From Vicia villosa (taxonomy: Eukaryota; Streptophyta; Magnoliopsida; Fabales; Fabaceae): DNA of 64,000 nucleotides. The stretch is from contig NW_026705416.1 in NCBI RefSeq assembly GCF_029867415.1, forward strand, positions 186,001 through 250,000, given 5' to 3'. The notes below the pieces were generated by a model. It had not been told where the DNA came from, searched no databases, and worked only from the letters and a program-made list of their open reading frames with translations. Positions 45,779-57,430 of the stretch are shown here, piece after piece. A program made the position numbers and the translations under genes. How positions within the stretch are numbered: position 1 is the first letter of the stretch; each line of letters begins with the position of its first letter.

Positions 45779-48700
45779 TCATTCTGGGCATAAGTCCATA
45801 CTGATATTTTTCAGAATGAACTTAAACCTATCTTCAGCAAGGGGTTTAGTAAAGATATCAGCCCATTGATGGTCTGTATCCACAAAGTTTAAAGAGAGGA
45901 CACCCTTCTGAACATAGTCCCTAATGAAATGATGTTTAATCTCAATATGTTTAGCTTTGGAATGTAAAATAGGATTTTTAGATAAACATATGGAAGAATT
46001 ATTATCACAGAAAATAGGAATGTTACTCTCATATATTTGATAATCTTCTAGCTGATTTTTCATCCATAGCATCTGTGTGCTACATCCAGCAGCAGCAACA
46101 TATTCTGCTTCTGTAGTAGATAGAGCAATGGTAGCTTGCTTCTTGCTGTACCATGAGATCAGATGACTTCCAAGAAATTGACAACTTCCAGAAGTACTCT
46201 TTCTTTCAATTCTATCTCCAGCATAGTCAGCATCACAGAATCCTACTAAGTTGTATTCTTTAGATCTTCTGTAGACTAAACCAACATTAGTAGTACTTTT
46301 CAAATACCTCATAATTCTCTTAACAGCAGTTAAGTGAGATTCTCTAGGATCTGACTGGAATCTAGCACATAGACAAACACTGAATAGTATATCAGGTATA
46401 GAAGCAGTCAAATAAAGAAGAGATCCAATCATACCTCTATACAACTTCTGATCAACCTTCTTACTTACCTCATCCTTACCTAAGATACACGTTGGATGCA
46501 TAGGAGTTTTTGCTTCCTTGCTTTCAGACAGATTGAACTTCTTCAGAAGTTCTTTCACATACTTGGTTTGGTTAACATATGTTCCTTCTGATGTTTGATT
46601 GATTTGAATTCCAAGAAAATACTTGAGTTCTCCCATCATGCTCATCTCAAACTCAGCCTGCATAGACTCAGCAAACTCCTTTCCAAGTGTAGCATTAGAT
46701 GTTCCAAATATAATATCATCTACATATATTTGACAGATTAAAATATCCTTTTTAAAGGTTTTACAAAAGAGAGTAGTGTCCACTTTTCCTCTAGTGAAAC
46801 CATTATCCAGAAGGAAGGAACTTAAACGTTCATACCAAGCTCTAGGAGCTTGCTTCAATCTGTATAATGATTTCTTTAATTTGAAAACATGATTTGGAGA
46901 CTTAGAGTCTTCAAAACCAGGAGGTTGGTGGACATAGACTTCTTCATCTATATAACTGTTTAAGAAGGCACTCTTAACATCCATCTGATATAGAGTGATG
47001 TTATGTTGAGTGTCAAAAGAAATTAATAGACGAATAGATTCTAACCTGGCCACTGGTGCAAAGGTTTCTGTATAGTCTATTCCTTCTTGTTGACTATATC
47101 CCTGAGCCACCAGTCTGGCTTTGTTTCTTACCACTTCTCCTTTCTCACTAAGCTTGTTTCTGAAAACCCATTTTGTACCAATGATATTGAATCCTTTTGG
47201 TCTAGAAACAAGATCCCATACATCATTCCTTGTAAACTGATTAAGTTCTTCTTGCATAGCAATTATCCAGTCTGGATCTTCTGGAGCTTGATCAACAGAA
47301 GTTGGCTCGATCAAAGACTCAAGACCTAATTGACATTCTGCGTTGTTCTTAAGGAATGCTCTTGTTCTGATAGGATCATCCTTCTTTCCAAGGATCACAT
47401 CTTCTGAGTGAGCAGATGCAAGTCTGGAAGATCTTCTGACAGTTGGTTCTTCAGAAATACTTAGATTCTCTAATGAAGCTGCAACTTGATCTTCATATTC
47501 TTTACTTCTGAGAAGCTCTGCTTCTGATGCTTTGCTTCTTGGTTCTACTGCTTCTGATATGACAATATCAAAATCTGCAAAATTCTCAAACTGCTTTGGC
47601 TTTTCAAGACCAAGCTTATCATCAAACCTGATATTGATTGATTCTTCTACAACCAATGTTTCAGTATTGTATACTCTGTAGCCTTTTGAGCGTTCAGAAT
47701 ATCCAAGAAGGAAACACTTTTGTGCCTTAGAATCAAACTTACCAAGATGATCTTTAGTGTTCAGAATAAAGCATACACATCCAAAAGGATGGAAATATGA
47801 AATGTTGGGCTTTCTGTTCTTCCACAATTCATAAGGAGTCTTATTTAGAATAGGTCTTATAAAGATTCTATTCTGAATATAACATGCAGTGTTTATTGCT
47901 TCTGCCCAGAAATGCTTAGCCATATTGGTTTCATTTATCATGGTTCTGGCCATTTCTTGTAGAGTCCTATTCTTTCGCTCTACAACTCCATTTTGCTGTG
48001 GAGTTCTAGGGCAAGAGAAATCATGGGCAATACCATTTTCTTTGAAGAACTCCTCAAAGAATCTATTCTCAAATTCGCCACCACGATCACTTCTGACCTT
48101 TATGACTTTGCACTCCTTCTCAGATTGAATCTGAGTGCAGAATTCAAAGAACACTGAATGAGACTCATCCTTGTGTTTTAAGAACTTTACCCATGTCCAG
48201 CGGCTATAATCATCTACGATGACTAATCCATATTTCTTCCCTCTGACAGATGCTGTTTTGACTGGGCCAAACAGATCAATGTGCAGAAGTTCTAATGGCC
48301 TTGAGGTAGAAACAACATTCTTAGACTTGAATGCAGGTTTGGAGAACTTGCCCTTCTAACATGCTTCACAAAGAGCATCTGATTGATATTTCAGATTAGG
48401 GAGTCCTCTGACAAGATTTAGTTTGTTAATCTGAGAAATCTTTCTCAAACTAGCATGTCCTAATCTTTTGTGCCAGACCCACTGCTCTTTAGAAACAGAC
48501 ATAAGACAAGTTACCTTCTGATTCTTAAGATCTTGAAGATCTGTCTTATAAATGTTGTTCTTTCTCTTGCCTGTAAATAGGATTGATTGACTTAATTGAC
48601 ACTTAATTGACTTATGGACAATAAGTTATGTGTTAATCCTTCTACAAGAAGTACATTAGTTATGGAAGGAGAGTTACCAGACTTTATAGTTCCAGAGCCA

Positions 48701-48862
48701 ATTATCTTGCCCTTCTGATCTCCTCCAAACTTGACTTCTCCACCGGATTTAAGCACCAGGTCTTGGAACATAATCCTTCTTCCTGTCATGTGTCGCGAGC
48801 ACCCAGAGTCCAGGTACCATGACATGTTGTGCTTTGTCTTCTTTGCAGCCAAGGATATTTGC
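45779..48862 (-). pseudogene. Sirevirus pol: protease, integrase, reverse transcriptase, RNase H
   Basis: Protease (48864-48592) reads WYLDSGCSRHMTG with a D-S-G active site. Integrase follows with WHKRLGH and CEAC (zinc-binding HHCC), and core residues in RSDRGGEFEN and PQQNGVVERKNR. The long open frame 48154-45779 (791 codons) holds the rest of integrase, reverse transcriptase (VFKLKKSLYRLKQAPRAWY, YVDDIIFG) and RNase H (GFCDADYAGD, ALSTTEAEYVAA), ending MDLCPE. Defects are a roughly 20-codon deletion with a stop and frame change at about 48,595, and a TAG at 48356-48358 in the CEAC/KGK segment. All catalytic motifs are present in the long frame. Confidence 0.95.
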
Positions 48863-50665
48863 AATAGGAATAATCTTTTCCTTAGGTACCCACATTTTCT
48901 TGGGTCCTTTCTTGTTAGTTTTCCTCAAGTTCTGATTGAACTTGGGTTTAGCATTATAAGAAATAGGAGGAACAGCATGATAGTCTTTATCCTGAGTTAC
49001 ATGATATTTCTTAGGTTGTGTCACATGCTTCTTAGTGTGTGTTATGTGAAAACTTTTGGCATGTGATGTGTGCCTAATATCATGGGAGTGGCCATATTTG
49101 AACTGATCATACAATGACTTGTATGTGATTTTCATATCATCTACAGGTTCAAGTTTGTATGGGGTTTCACCCTCATAACCAATGCCAACTCTCTTGTTTC
49201 CAGAAACAGCATATATCATAGAAGCTAGCTGACTTCTGCCAATACTTCTAGATAAGAACTTCCTGAAACTTAAATCATATTCTTTCAGAATATGGTTCAG
49301 ACTAGGATTGGACTTTTCTGAATCAGAAGAAGATCCAACGTTATTGGATAATTTTAAAACTTTTTCTTTTAATTCAGAATTTTCCAACTCAAGCTTCTTA
49401 GTTTCAAATTCAAATTGCTTCTTCAGCTTTTTGTATTTGATACTAAGATGAGCTTTTAGTTCAAGAAGCTCTGTTAGACTGGAAACTAACTCATCTCTAG
49501 TTAGTTCAGAAAATACCTCTTCAGAATCTGATTCTGATGTAGATTCTGATCCATTATCTACTGTGGCCATAAGTGCAATGTTTGTCTGCTCGCCTTCAGA
49601 GTTTGATTCTGATTCTGAATCATCCCATGTTGCCATAAGACCTTTCTTCTTATGAAACTTCTTCTTGGGATTTTCCTTCTGAAGTTTTGAGCACTCATTC
49701 TTGTAGTGTCCAGGCTCATTGCATTCGTAGCACATGACCTTCTTTTTGTCAAATCTTCTGCCTCCAGAAGATTCTCCTCTTTCAGGCTTTTTTGAACTTC
49801 TGAAGCTCTTGAACTTCCTCTACTTGCTTTTCCAGAGTTGATTAACTCTTCTGGAGATCATGGACAGTTCATCTTCTTCTGATTCTGATTCTTCAGAATC
49901 TACTTCTTTAGCCTGAAAAGCGTTAGTGCATTTTTTATAATTAGATTTTAATGCAACAGACTTACCTTTCTTCTGAGGTTCATTTGCGCCAAGCTCAATT
50001 TCATGACTCCTCAGGGCACTGATCAGCTCTTCCAAAGAGACTTCATTCAAATTCTTCGTTATCTTGAATGCAGTCACCATTGGGCCCCATCTTCTAGGCA
50101 AGCTTCTGATGATCTTCTTCACATGATCAGCCTTGGTGTAGCCTTTGTCCAGAACTCTTAATCCAGCAGTTAGAGTTTGAAATCTTGAAAACATCTTCTC
50201 AATGTCTTCATCATCCTCCATCTTGAAGGCTTCATACTTCTGGATTAGAGCAAGAGCTTTGATCTCCTTGACTTGAGCATTTCCTTCATGAGTCATTTTC
50301 AAAGACTCATATATGTCATGGGCCGTTTCCCTGTTAGATATCTTCTCATACTCAGCATGAGAGATAGCATTCAGCAAAACAGTCATGCACTTGTGATGAT
50401 TTTTGAATTCCTTCTTTTGCTCATCAGTCATTTCTTTTCTTGTGAGCCTTACACCACTAGCTTTAACTGGATGTTTGTAACCATCCAACAGAAGATGCCA
50501 TAGATCAGCATCTAGACCAAGAAAGTAACTTTCAAGTTTATCTTTCCAGTATTCAAAGTTTTCACCATCAACCACTAGTGGTCTAGTATAACCATTGTTA
50601 CCATTTCCATTGTATTGCTCAGCAGAGCCAGATGTAGATGGATTTGTTGGATCTTCACCAGCCAT
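48749..50665 (-). pseudogene. Sirevirus gag, one in-frame stop
   Basis: The ATG at 50665 opens a 281-codon frame with a capsid-like gag region (GENFEYWKDKLESYFLGLDA, UBN2 type). A TAG at 49820-49822 follows, after which the same frame continues through the CCHC knuckle CYECNEPGHYKNEC (about 49,732-49,691), a Ser/Glu-rich coiled-coil stretch (49.5-49.3 kb) and a His/Lys-rich tail to 48749. The gag tail overlaps protease in a different frame, so a frame change separates gag from protease. Whether this is a lineage feature or damage I cannot tell. Confidence 0.9.
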
Positions 50666-50738
50666 CTTGACTTAAGCGTTTTTCTCTTCCTGAATCTTTT
50701 CTAAACACGGTTAAGTGCTTGCACCTTAGAACCGGCGC

Positions 50739-50750
50739 TCTGATGCCAAT
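50739..50750 (-). promoter_or_regulatory. Sirevirus primer-binding site
   Basis: On the minus strand ATTGGCATCAGAGCGCC follows the 5' LTR end (TTCA). It matches the initiator-tRNA-Met type site TGGTATCAGAGC with one change. Confidence 0.8.
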
Positions 50751-51378
50751 TGAAGGGTAGAAAAACACTTAGAAAGGGGGGGTTTGAATAAGTGTAGTTT
50801 CAAAACTTATAAGATAAAAACAACTTGCACAATTATTTTTATCCTGGTTCGTTGTTAACTAAACTACTCCAGTCCACCCTTGACAAGGTGATTTACCTCA
50901 ACTGAGGATTTAATCCACTAATCACACAAGATTACAATGGTTTTCCACTTAGACAACTGCTAAGTCTTCTAGAGTCTTCTGATCACAACCTGATCACTCT
51001 AGGAACAAATGCTTAGATAACCTCTAAGACTTTTCTAGAGTATTCTGATCTAACTGATCACTCTAGTCCTTTACAAGTTAATGTAATCAAATTCTAAGAG
51101 TATTACAATGCTTCTGAAAAGCTATAATCACAACTGTGATATTTCTCTTAAAGTTTAAGCTTAATCTCACTATAGTATTACAACATCAATAAGTGAGGTT
51201 GAAGATGAAGTTATGAGAGCGTTTGAATTTGACAGCATTTCTGTAAGTTTGCGCAAGAGTTGTATTCCTGAAATGGAAATTGCATAGTATTAGAGTACCA
51301 CATTATCTCATACAAAATTCATACACATTGTTATCATCAAAACTAAGAATATTGATCAGAACAAATCTTGTTCTAACA
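50751..51378 (-). repeat. 5' LTR of the Sirevirus, internally deleted (628 bp)
   Basis: Collinear with the 1131-bp 3' LTR but lacking 502-503 bp that correspond to 37282-37783. The lost part contains the TATA region and most of U3. The break is at a shared TATTC (GAATA on the element strand). Confidence 0.92.
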
Positions 51379-52938
51379 ACCACTCTTAAACCTGAACCTG
51401 ATCCTCGTACATACAAATAAGCCCTCAAACATAAACATTGGCAAGATGCCATGACTGTAGAGTATAATGCCCTTGTGAAAAATGGTACTTGGTCTCTTGT
51501 TCCTTGTCCTACTAATGTCAATGTTGTAGGTTGTAAATGGATTTACAGGACAAAATGCAAATCTAACGGGAGTATCGAGCGTCACAAGGCTCGTTTGGTG
51601 GCACAAGGTTTTAGTTAGCAAGCAGGTAAAGACTTCTTTGAGACGTTCAGCCCAGTGGTTAAGCCAACAACTATTCGACTTGTCTTGTCCATTGCCTTAT
51701 CCAACCAATGGTGTCTTCGGCAATTAGATATCAACAATGCATTCTTGAATGGTGAGCTCTCTGAGGTTGTCTATATGCGTCAACCAAAGGGTTTTGAGGA
51801 TTCTCATCATCCTGATCATGTCTGTCAATTGCGGAAGGCTCTTTACGGGCTCAAACAAGCACCCAAAGCTTGGTTTACCAAGCTTAAGCATTACCTTGTC
51901 ACGCAGGGCTTTCGGGCTTGTCAATCTGACACGTCCTTGTTTGTTCATCATTCTGCTGCTGCAACCATCTACATCCTTGTATATGTAGACGATCTGATCA
52001 TTACCGGCACGGATTCAAGTTTGATTAATAACTTCATCATTAATCTTAACAAGGTGTTTGCTTTAAAGGATCAGGGAGAATTACATAATTTCCTCGGTCT
52101 TCAAATCACACGCACCAGTTCAGGGGTTCAACTCACTCAAGAAGGTTATGTTAGAGATATTCTGGAGTCCACCAACATGTCTGCTGCTGCTCCTATAACA
52201 ACACCTGCTGACCCACAACAGCGTCTAGTCAAAGCAGGTGAACAATTCGATGATCCAGCCTTATACAGACGCACAGTCGGTTCTCTCCAATCCGCCACAA
52301 TCACCCGGCCTAATATTACGTATGCGGTAAATCGCGTTTGTCAATTTATGCATTCACCGACACTTGATCACTGGTGTGCTGTCAAAAGAATACTTCGTTA
52401 TCTTGCTGGTACTCTGTCACATTCTCTCCACTTCAGTCCAACTCCAACAACTTCCTTTTTAGCATATTCCGACGCGGGTTGGATCTCGGATTCGGACGAC
52501 AGCCTCTCTCAGTTTGGTTATGCAATCTTCCATGGTTCTAATCTCATCAGCTGGACTTCCCGCAAACAGAAGGTTGTTGCTCGCTCAAGCACTGAGGCGA
52601 AATATCGATCCCTGGCATACACCGCCGCCGAACTACTTTGGCTCAATCTTCTTGCTTCTGAGCTTCATGTGCCTATTATTGGTCCTCCGTTGCTTCTCTG
52701 CGACAATGTTGGTGCCATTTTCTTGTCTAAGAACCCGGTTATCAGCACACGGTCCAAGCATATTGCGCTCGATTTTCACTTTCTTCGTGACCAGGTTGAT
52801 TCCGGTACTCTCAAAATTGGCCACGTCTCATCCGTTGATCAGCTGGCCGATATCTTCACCAAGCCACTTTCCAAAGATAGAGTTTCTTTTCTTCGTTCCA
52901 AGCTTCGAGTTCTTCCGAATCATCAGCTTGCTGTGGGG

Positions 52939-53176
52939 TAATAAGTAGTTAGTAATTAATTTCCTACTTTCCTACCAAGTAACATTAGTGGAATAGGTCA
53001 GTAATTATTTTCCTACTTTCATGCCAGTAACGGAATAGTGGAATAGTGGAATAGGCTTGATTGTTAGTTCCACTCCATATTATTAGCATTCAGTTTCTCA
53101 ATTCTTTGCTGTATATATTCGTGTAATTGTTTACCACATTAATCAAGAAATTATCAATTCAATTACATTCTCTACA
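52939..53176 (+). repeat. 3' LTR of the outer copia (238 bp)
   Basis: Four differences from 32548-32785 and followed by GTATA (53177-53181). Its first three bases are the TAA stop of pol. The preceding GCTGTGGGG is the likely polypurine tract. Confidence 0.92.
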
Positions 53177-53181
53177 GTATA

Positions 53182-53695
53182 CTATACATATACGATGTAT
53201 ATGTCAAGAGAAACACTACTTTGACAATGAAATGCACACCTACACCTACACCTACACCTACACCGTATATTATACCATAAATATGTATTCAACAAATTTT
53301 TAAATAACTTTTTCAAAAGTAATTGTAGATATATGGTGTAAATTTTATACGGTGTACTAAAATAGTGCAAGGATAATATGGCTTATATGTTAAAGTTGGT
53401 GTCACCATATCATTTCTCTTTATTAGTTTTGTTAGTATATTGAATGTTAGTAAAAGTCTCGTTATTAACACGTTTATGATTTCTTTACGAGCCACATTTT
53501 TGTTATAAAATGGATATTAGAGATACTCAAATATAGTTTCCATATAGCTGGCTTGTTGAAGACAACACAAACACCAATAAAAACAATCACAAAATTGACT
53601 CTTTCTATCCATACTCTTAGTTCTAAATCCCATATATAGGAAACCACAAAATTCCAATTAACAACAATATTCATACAATTCATCCATATATTTTT
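53182..53695 (+). other. Continuation of the third RING copy's 3' flank, with a hexamer repeat
   Basis: From about 53,400 the sequence matches the flank of the intact RING gene reverse complemented (TTATTAACACGTTTATGATT, ATATTAGAGATACTCAAATA), continuing the block cut at 32,547. An ACACCT hexamer is repeated five times at about 53235-53264. Confidence 0.75.
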
Positions 53696-56572
53696 AAAAG
53701 GTCATGCCATAATAAAAGGGGACTTGAATGCTTTAACCATCGCCAGTGAGTCTGTTTCTAACCAAATAAAATTCAAATTATTCTCACAAGCAAACTCAAT
53801 TGAAAGCATTGCACCCGAGATTTTGGCCATGAAAGAATTAGAAACTCCTAAATAAGAGGCAAAGGCTCCCATAAATTTCTCATCACTATTTCTCACAATA
53901 CCACCGCAAGCTGACAAACCCGAAGTAGAAGATAAAGCACCGTCACAGTTAATTTTTATCCAATTCCTCGAGGGAGGCTTCCAAATAACCTCCATATTAT
54001 TAGGAGCTTTAAGAGGACGCATAATAACTTTGAAACTGTTGATAATAGTGAATTCATGCATATTCAAATGCTTTGTCGCCAAAGCAACACTACCAGCCAA
54101 AGAAACTGCTTCCATAATGTATGAAGTGGCAGTAGAAAAATTCATCTTAGTACTTTGGAATCTAATCTTATTTCTAGCTAGCCAAATAGAATTTAAGACA
54201 TAAATGACGGCAGCCTCAATAACATTTTTGCATTGACTAGCCCCAAATTTATTGCAAAGACTCCAAACATCATTCCAACCGAGAATAGGATAGAAGAAAT
54301 TAAGTTTGTAACATAACCATTTCCAAAGTTGAGAGGAGTACTTACAATCAAAGAAAAGGTGGGACGACATTTCTTCCGCCTCATTGCATAAGTCGCACCA
54401 AGATAGAAAAGAAAAATCTATTCTTTGCCATTGATTGTCAGTATGCACTTTGTTATGTAAGAGCTTCCAAATAAAGCACGACTTTGAAGGTGGAATTGAT
54501 TTGGACCAAAGCCACTGCTACCAATCCTTATGCAGCCCTTTCAGTCTCTTAAAGTCATATACGATTTTAGGAGTGAACTCCCCATTATAAAAATGCATCT
54601 AAACTTTCGAATTAGGCCGAAGGTCTAAAAGAATATGGCATCCAGAAATTCTCGTCTGCAGCGCAGCTGGGATGCAAGTGATAGCTTTAGAAAAATCCCA
54701 CCTTTCATCGGTTGTAATACTACTTACTGTTTGATCGACGATAGTAGCCGCATCCACGAACTCAGTTTGCAATGGACTTCCACACAAAGCATCATACCAT
54801 AGAATAATATTAGAACCGCAACCCATAATCGAAGATGTATTGTTCTCCACTATTGGAATTTCCAGCATAATGCTGGACCAAATGGAAGGAAAAATATAAT
54901 GCTTGATGATTTTATTATTTTTGAAGACTCTATGTCTAAGCAACTCAGCCCAAGGTTCAATAGAATTGTGTAAATCCCATACCATCTTAAGATTGTAGGC
55001 ATCATTTAAACTGATGAGAGACCGAATCCCAAGCCTGCCTTCTACTAAAGGAAAACACATATTCTTCTAAGCCACCATTATGATTTTATTCTTAGTAGTT
55101 TTCCCACTCCATATGAACCTCTTCACCGCACACTCCACATCCCAGATAAGAGAAATCGGCCACGAATAAAGAGCTATGGAATGGGTGAGCATACCTTGAA
55201 TGACAGATTTCACAAGCTCCACGCAACAAATAAATGATAAAAGAGCACATTTCCAAGAGGATAGCCTATTTGTGATTTTATCTACAATAAGATGTAAATG
55301 AACCGCTTTTGATTTTCCTTTAAAGATAGGAACTCCAAGATAAACAAATAGAGAAGTGCCAATTTTTAACCCCGACATCTCCGCCAAAATATTCAATCTA
55401 GAAACGGACATAGAACTACTATATAGGAAAGACTTATTACAGTTCACGTTCTGCCCCAAAACAATAGCATATGAAGACGTCATCAGAGTATATGATATGA
55501 GAAGGCACGATAATGTTGTTAGGACCCTTGATAAGCTCTAGCTTCTTTTTTAAGATACGAGAAGAAGAATCTTTCTACTAATCACCTCTTCAGCAAGATA
55601 GAAAAGCAGCGAAGAAAGCGGGTCACCTTCGAAATCCACGAGAACAATTGAAATAGCCATACAGTACTCTGTTGATATTAACTGACAGGTGGGCAGATTT
55701 ATGAAGATTACCAATCCACAAACATAACTTTTCATTGAAACCGAAACTACGCAACACTTTCAAAAGGAAACTCCAATCCACAATACTAAACTCCTTTGCA
55801 TTGTCAACCTTAATCGCCACATTGTCGCACCAAGCCTAAGAGTCTAACAAATTAAACGCCTCAGACGGCAAACCAATGCAGTCATGAATATTCTTACCTA
55901 GGATAAAACCTCTCTGCTAATTCGAACTAAGAAAAGGCATAATGGAAGCCAAACGGTCTGCCAAAATTTTTGTAAATATTTTGAACTTGAATTTCGACAC
56001 TGCAATAGGTCTGAATAAATCCAACGAAGCCGCCCCCTTGAATTTAGGGATGAGAAGAATAGTGTTGGTGTTAAATCCAAGGAGGAACCAGTTGGAGTTG
56101 AAGAATTGAGTCACCGCATTCGACACGTCCTGCTTGATGATATCCCAATAAGATTGAAATAACACCGCTCCGAAACCATTAGAACCCGAGGCACTACCAT
56201 TATTAAGGTTGAAGATAGCAAGAGTAATCTCATCTAACGAAGGAGTAGCAGTCAGAATTTCATTTGTCTTATCATCCATTAATGATGGAATAGTATCATC
56301 TACCATTTTAAAATCCTGCAAAAAAGAATGGTTAGGCTAAATAATGATTCAAAATAGTTAACCGTGAAATCTGCACTATCCTTTGAATCGGTAATTATGG
56401 TGTCACCATTCTTAAGCATAAAAATCGGCCTAAACTTCTGCTTGATTTTAGTGACACGGTGAAAATACGCTGTATTCGGTCTCCCTCGAGGTGCCAATTA
56501 AATTTGGATTTGTCCCTCCAAAAGTGTTCCTCCATATCAAGGGCTTTATTGAGACTAGTTTGAGCTTCGAAT
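53696..56572 (-). pseudogene. L1-type LINE fragment: reverse transcriptase, zf-RVT, RNase H
   Basis: Read from 56,572 down, it starts inside the region before the reverse transcriptase (KALDMEEHFWRDKSKFNWHL) and continues with reverse transcriptase blocks (NNGSASGSNGFGAVLFQSYW, FRPIAVSKFKFKIFTKILAD). The catalytic box reads YSDD instead of YADD, near 55,490. Then come the zf-RVT block (CDLCNEAEEMSSHLFFDC, about 54,390) and a plant-type RNase H (INCDGALSSTSGLSACGGIV, LETDSLAMVKAFKS), which stops at 53,702 before its end. Endonuclease and 3'UTR are absent and frames change several times, so it is truncated at both ends and dead. It differs from the LINE at 18.6 kb, which has no RNase H. Confidence 0.9.
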
Positions 56573-56966
56573 TAAATAATGCTTAAAATATTAAGTGTGT
56601 TTTTAAAAAAATTCTATAATTTTATTAAAATGATTTATTAATTATACTTGTTTATAGTTAATGAAATAAAACATGTACATAATAAAAAATACATATATAA
56701 TAAAGATAAAAAGTATAGGATTATACCAAGCCTTAAAAAGAAAGAAAGAAAAATATGAAAAAAAGTAATAGTAAAGAAGAAAAATGATAAAGTTTTACTT
56801 GTGCTAGTCAAAGCATATGCCATTTCAATTTTTATTGATAAGAAAGTAATAGAAAGATATTCAACTGATTCCTTATAGAGATTATTACCAAAACCAATTC
56901 ATTCATTGTATCTATTATAAAAGGTGTATTTATGAAATGAGTTGGTAAGTTATTCACAATGAAAGG
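56573..56966. other. AT-rich spacer, nothing recognised
   Basis: Homopolymer-rich sequence with no gene or terminal repeats seen. Confidence 0.5.

Positions 56967-57059
<93 letters not shown>
56967..57059. repeat. Compound microsatellite (AC)10(AT)36
   Basis: About 20 bases of AC repeats (56967-56986), then about 73 bases of pure AT (56987-57059). The ORF across it (Tyr-Ile repeats) is an artefact. Confidence 0.95.
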
Positions 57060-57062
<3 letters not shown>

Positions 57063-57220
57063 CATGTAAAGGATAATAATTGTTTAATCCCACTGATGTT
57101 GGTCAGGAGAGATCACAAACATAATGAGATTTTATGTATTTGAGGTGTTTGTTTAGAAGAGATGAACGACCGGCATTTTTTGGGGTCTTCAAGGTTTTCA
57201 TGCGTATTGGTGTATCTTTT

Positions 57221-57430
57221 AGACATAGAGAAGTCGAAAGAGCCCTAGTGGGATCTCGACCCATTAATCTCATATAACCTAGTAGGTTCTAGACATAGAG
57301 AAGACGGAGAAACCCAGTAGGATGTCCACCCATTGAAGTCATATAACCCACTAGGTTCTAGACATAGAGAAGTCGGAGAGCCCGATGGGATCTTGACCTA
57401 TTGAAGTTCCATTTTAATTATTCCAACATC
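57221..57430. repeat. About 70-bp tandem repeat, three copies
   Basis: AGACATAGAGAAG starts units at 57221, 57291 and 57360. Each unit contains a CCCATTRAARTC-like block and a CTAGTAGGTTCT-like block. No coding content. Confidence 0.85.

Larger units (their letters stand above)
36764..51378 (-). mobile_element. Full-length Sirevirus (SIRE/Maximus-type Ty1/copia)
   Basis: The element reads from high to low coordinates: 5' LTR 51378-50751, primer site, gag, protease, integrase, reverse transcriptase and RNase H (to 45779), a third env-like ORF (45295-38864, split), several polypurine tracts, and 3' LTR 37894-36764. It has target-site duplication ACCAC and lies inside the outer copia between the integrase and reverse transcriptase regions. 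Gag, pol and the env-like ORF all carry stops or frame changes, and the 5' LTR has lost its promoter part, so this copy is inactive. The extra ORF after pol and the repeated polypurine tracts are known hallmarks of Sireviruses. Confidence 0.95.
33050..52941 (+). pseudogene. Outer Ty1/copia gag-pol, interrupted by two insertions and three point defects
   Basis: The ATG at 33050 opens gag (UBN2-like region, knuckle CQLCGRPGHEAVDC near 33,920). Then come protease (WYFDTGATDH, 34,077), pre-integrase HHCC (WHQRLAHPH, CDSCQLGK) and the integrase core to 35,207. The integrase C-terminal part follows at 36344-36758. After the Sirevirus come reverse transcriptase (YVDDLIITG, about 51,985) and RNase H, ending with TAA at 52939-52941. 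Defects are TAG at 33302-33304 where Trp is expected, one missing G in the G-run 34846-34851 of integrase, and TAG at 51616-51618 where Gln is expected. With the insertions removed the length is about 4.2 kb, full for copia. The short LTRs and gag type fit the Ale/Retrofit group (inference). Confidence 0.93.

Noticed and set aside
47087..47329. Plus-strand ORFs antisense to Sirevirus pol (also 47889-48128 and 48731-49066)
   Set aside because: Shadow frames of well-supported minus-strand coding sequence.
53235..53264. ACACCT hexamer array considered as an interstitial telomere repeat
   Set aside because: The unit is TGTAGG on the other strand, not the plant telomere TTTAGGG; only five units.
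56832..57065. 77-codon ORF with Tyr-Ile repeats
   Set aside because: Translation of the AT microsatellite.
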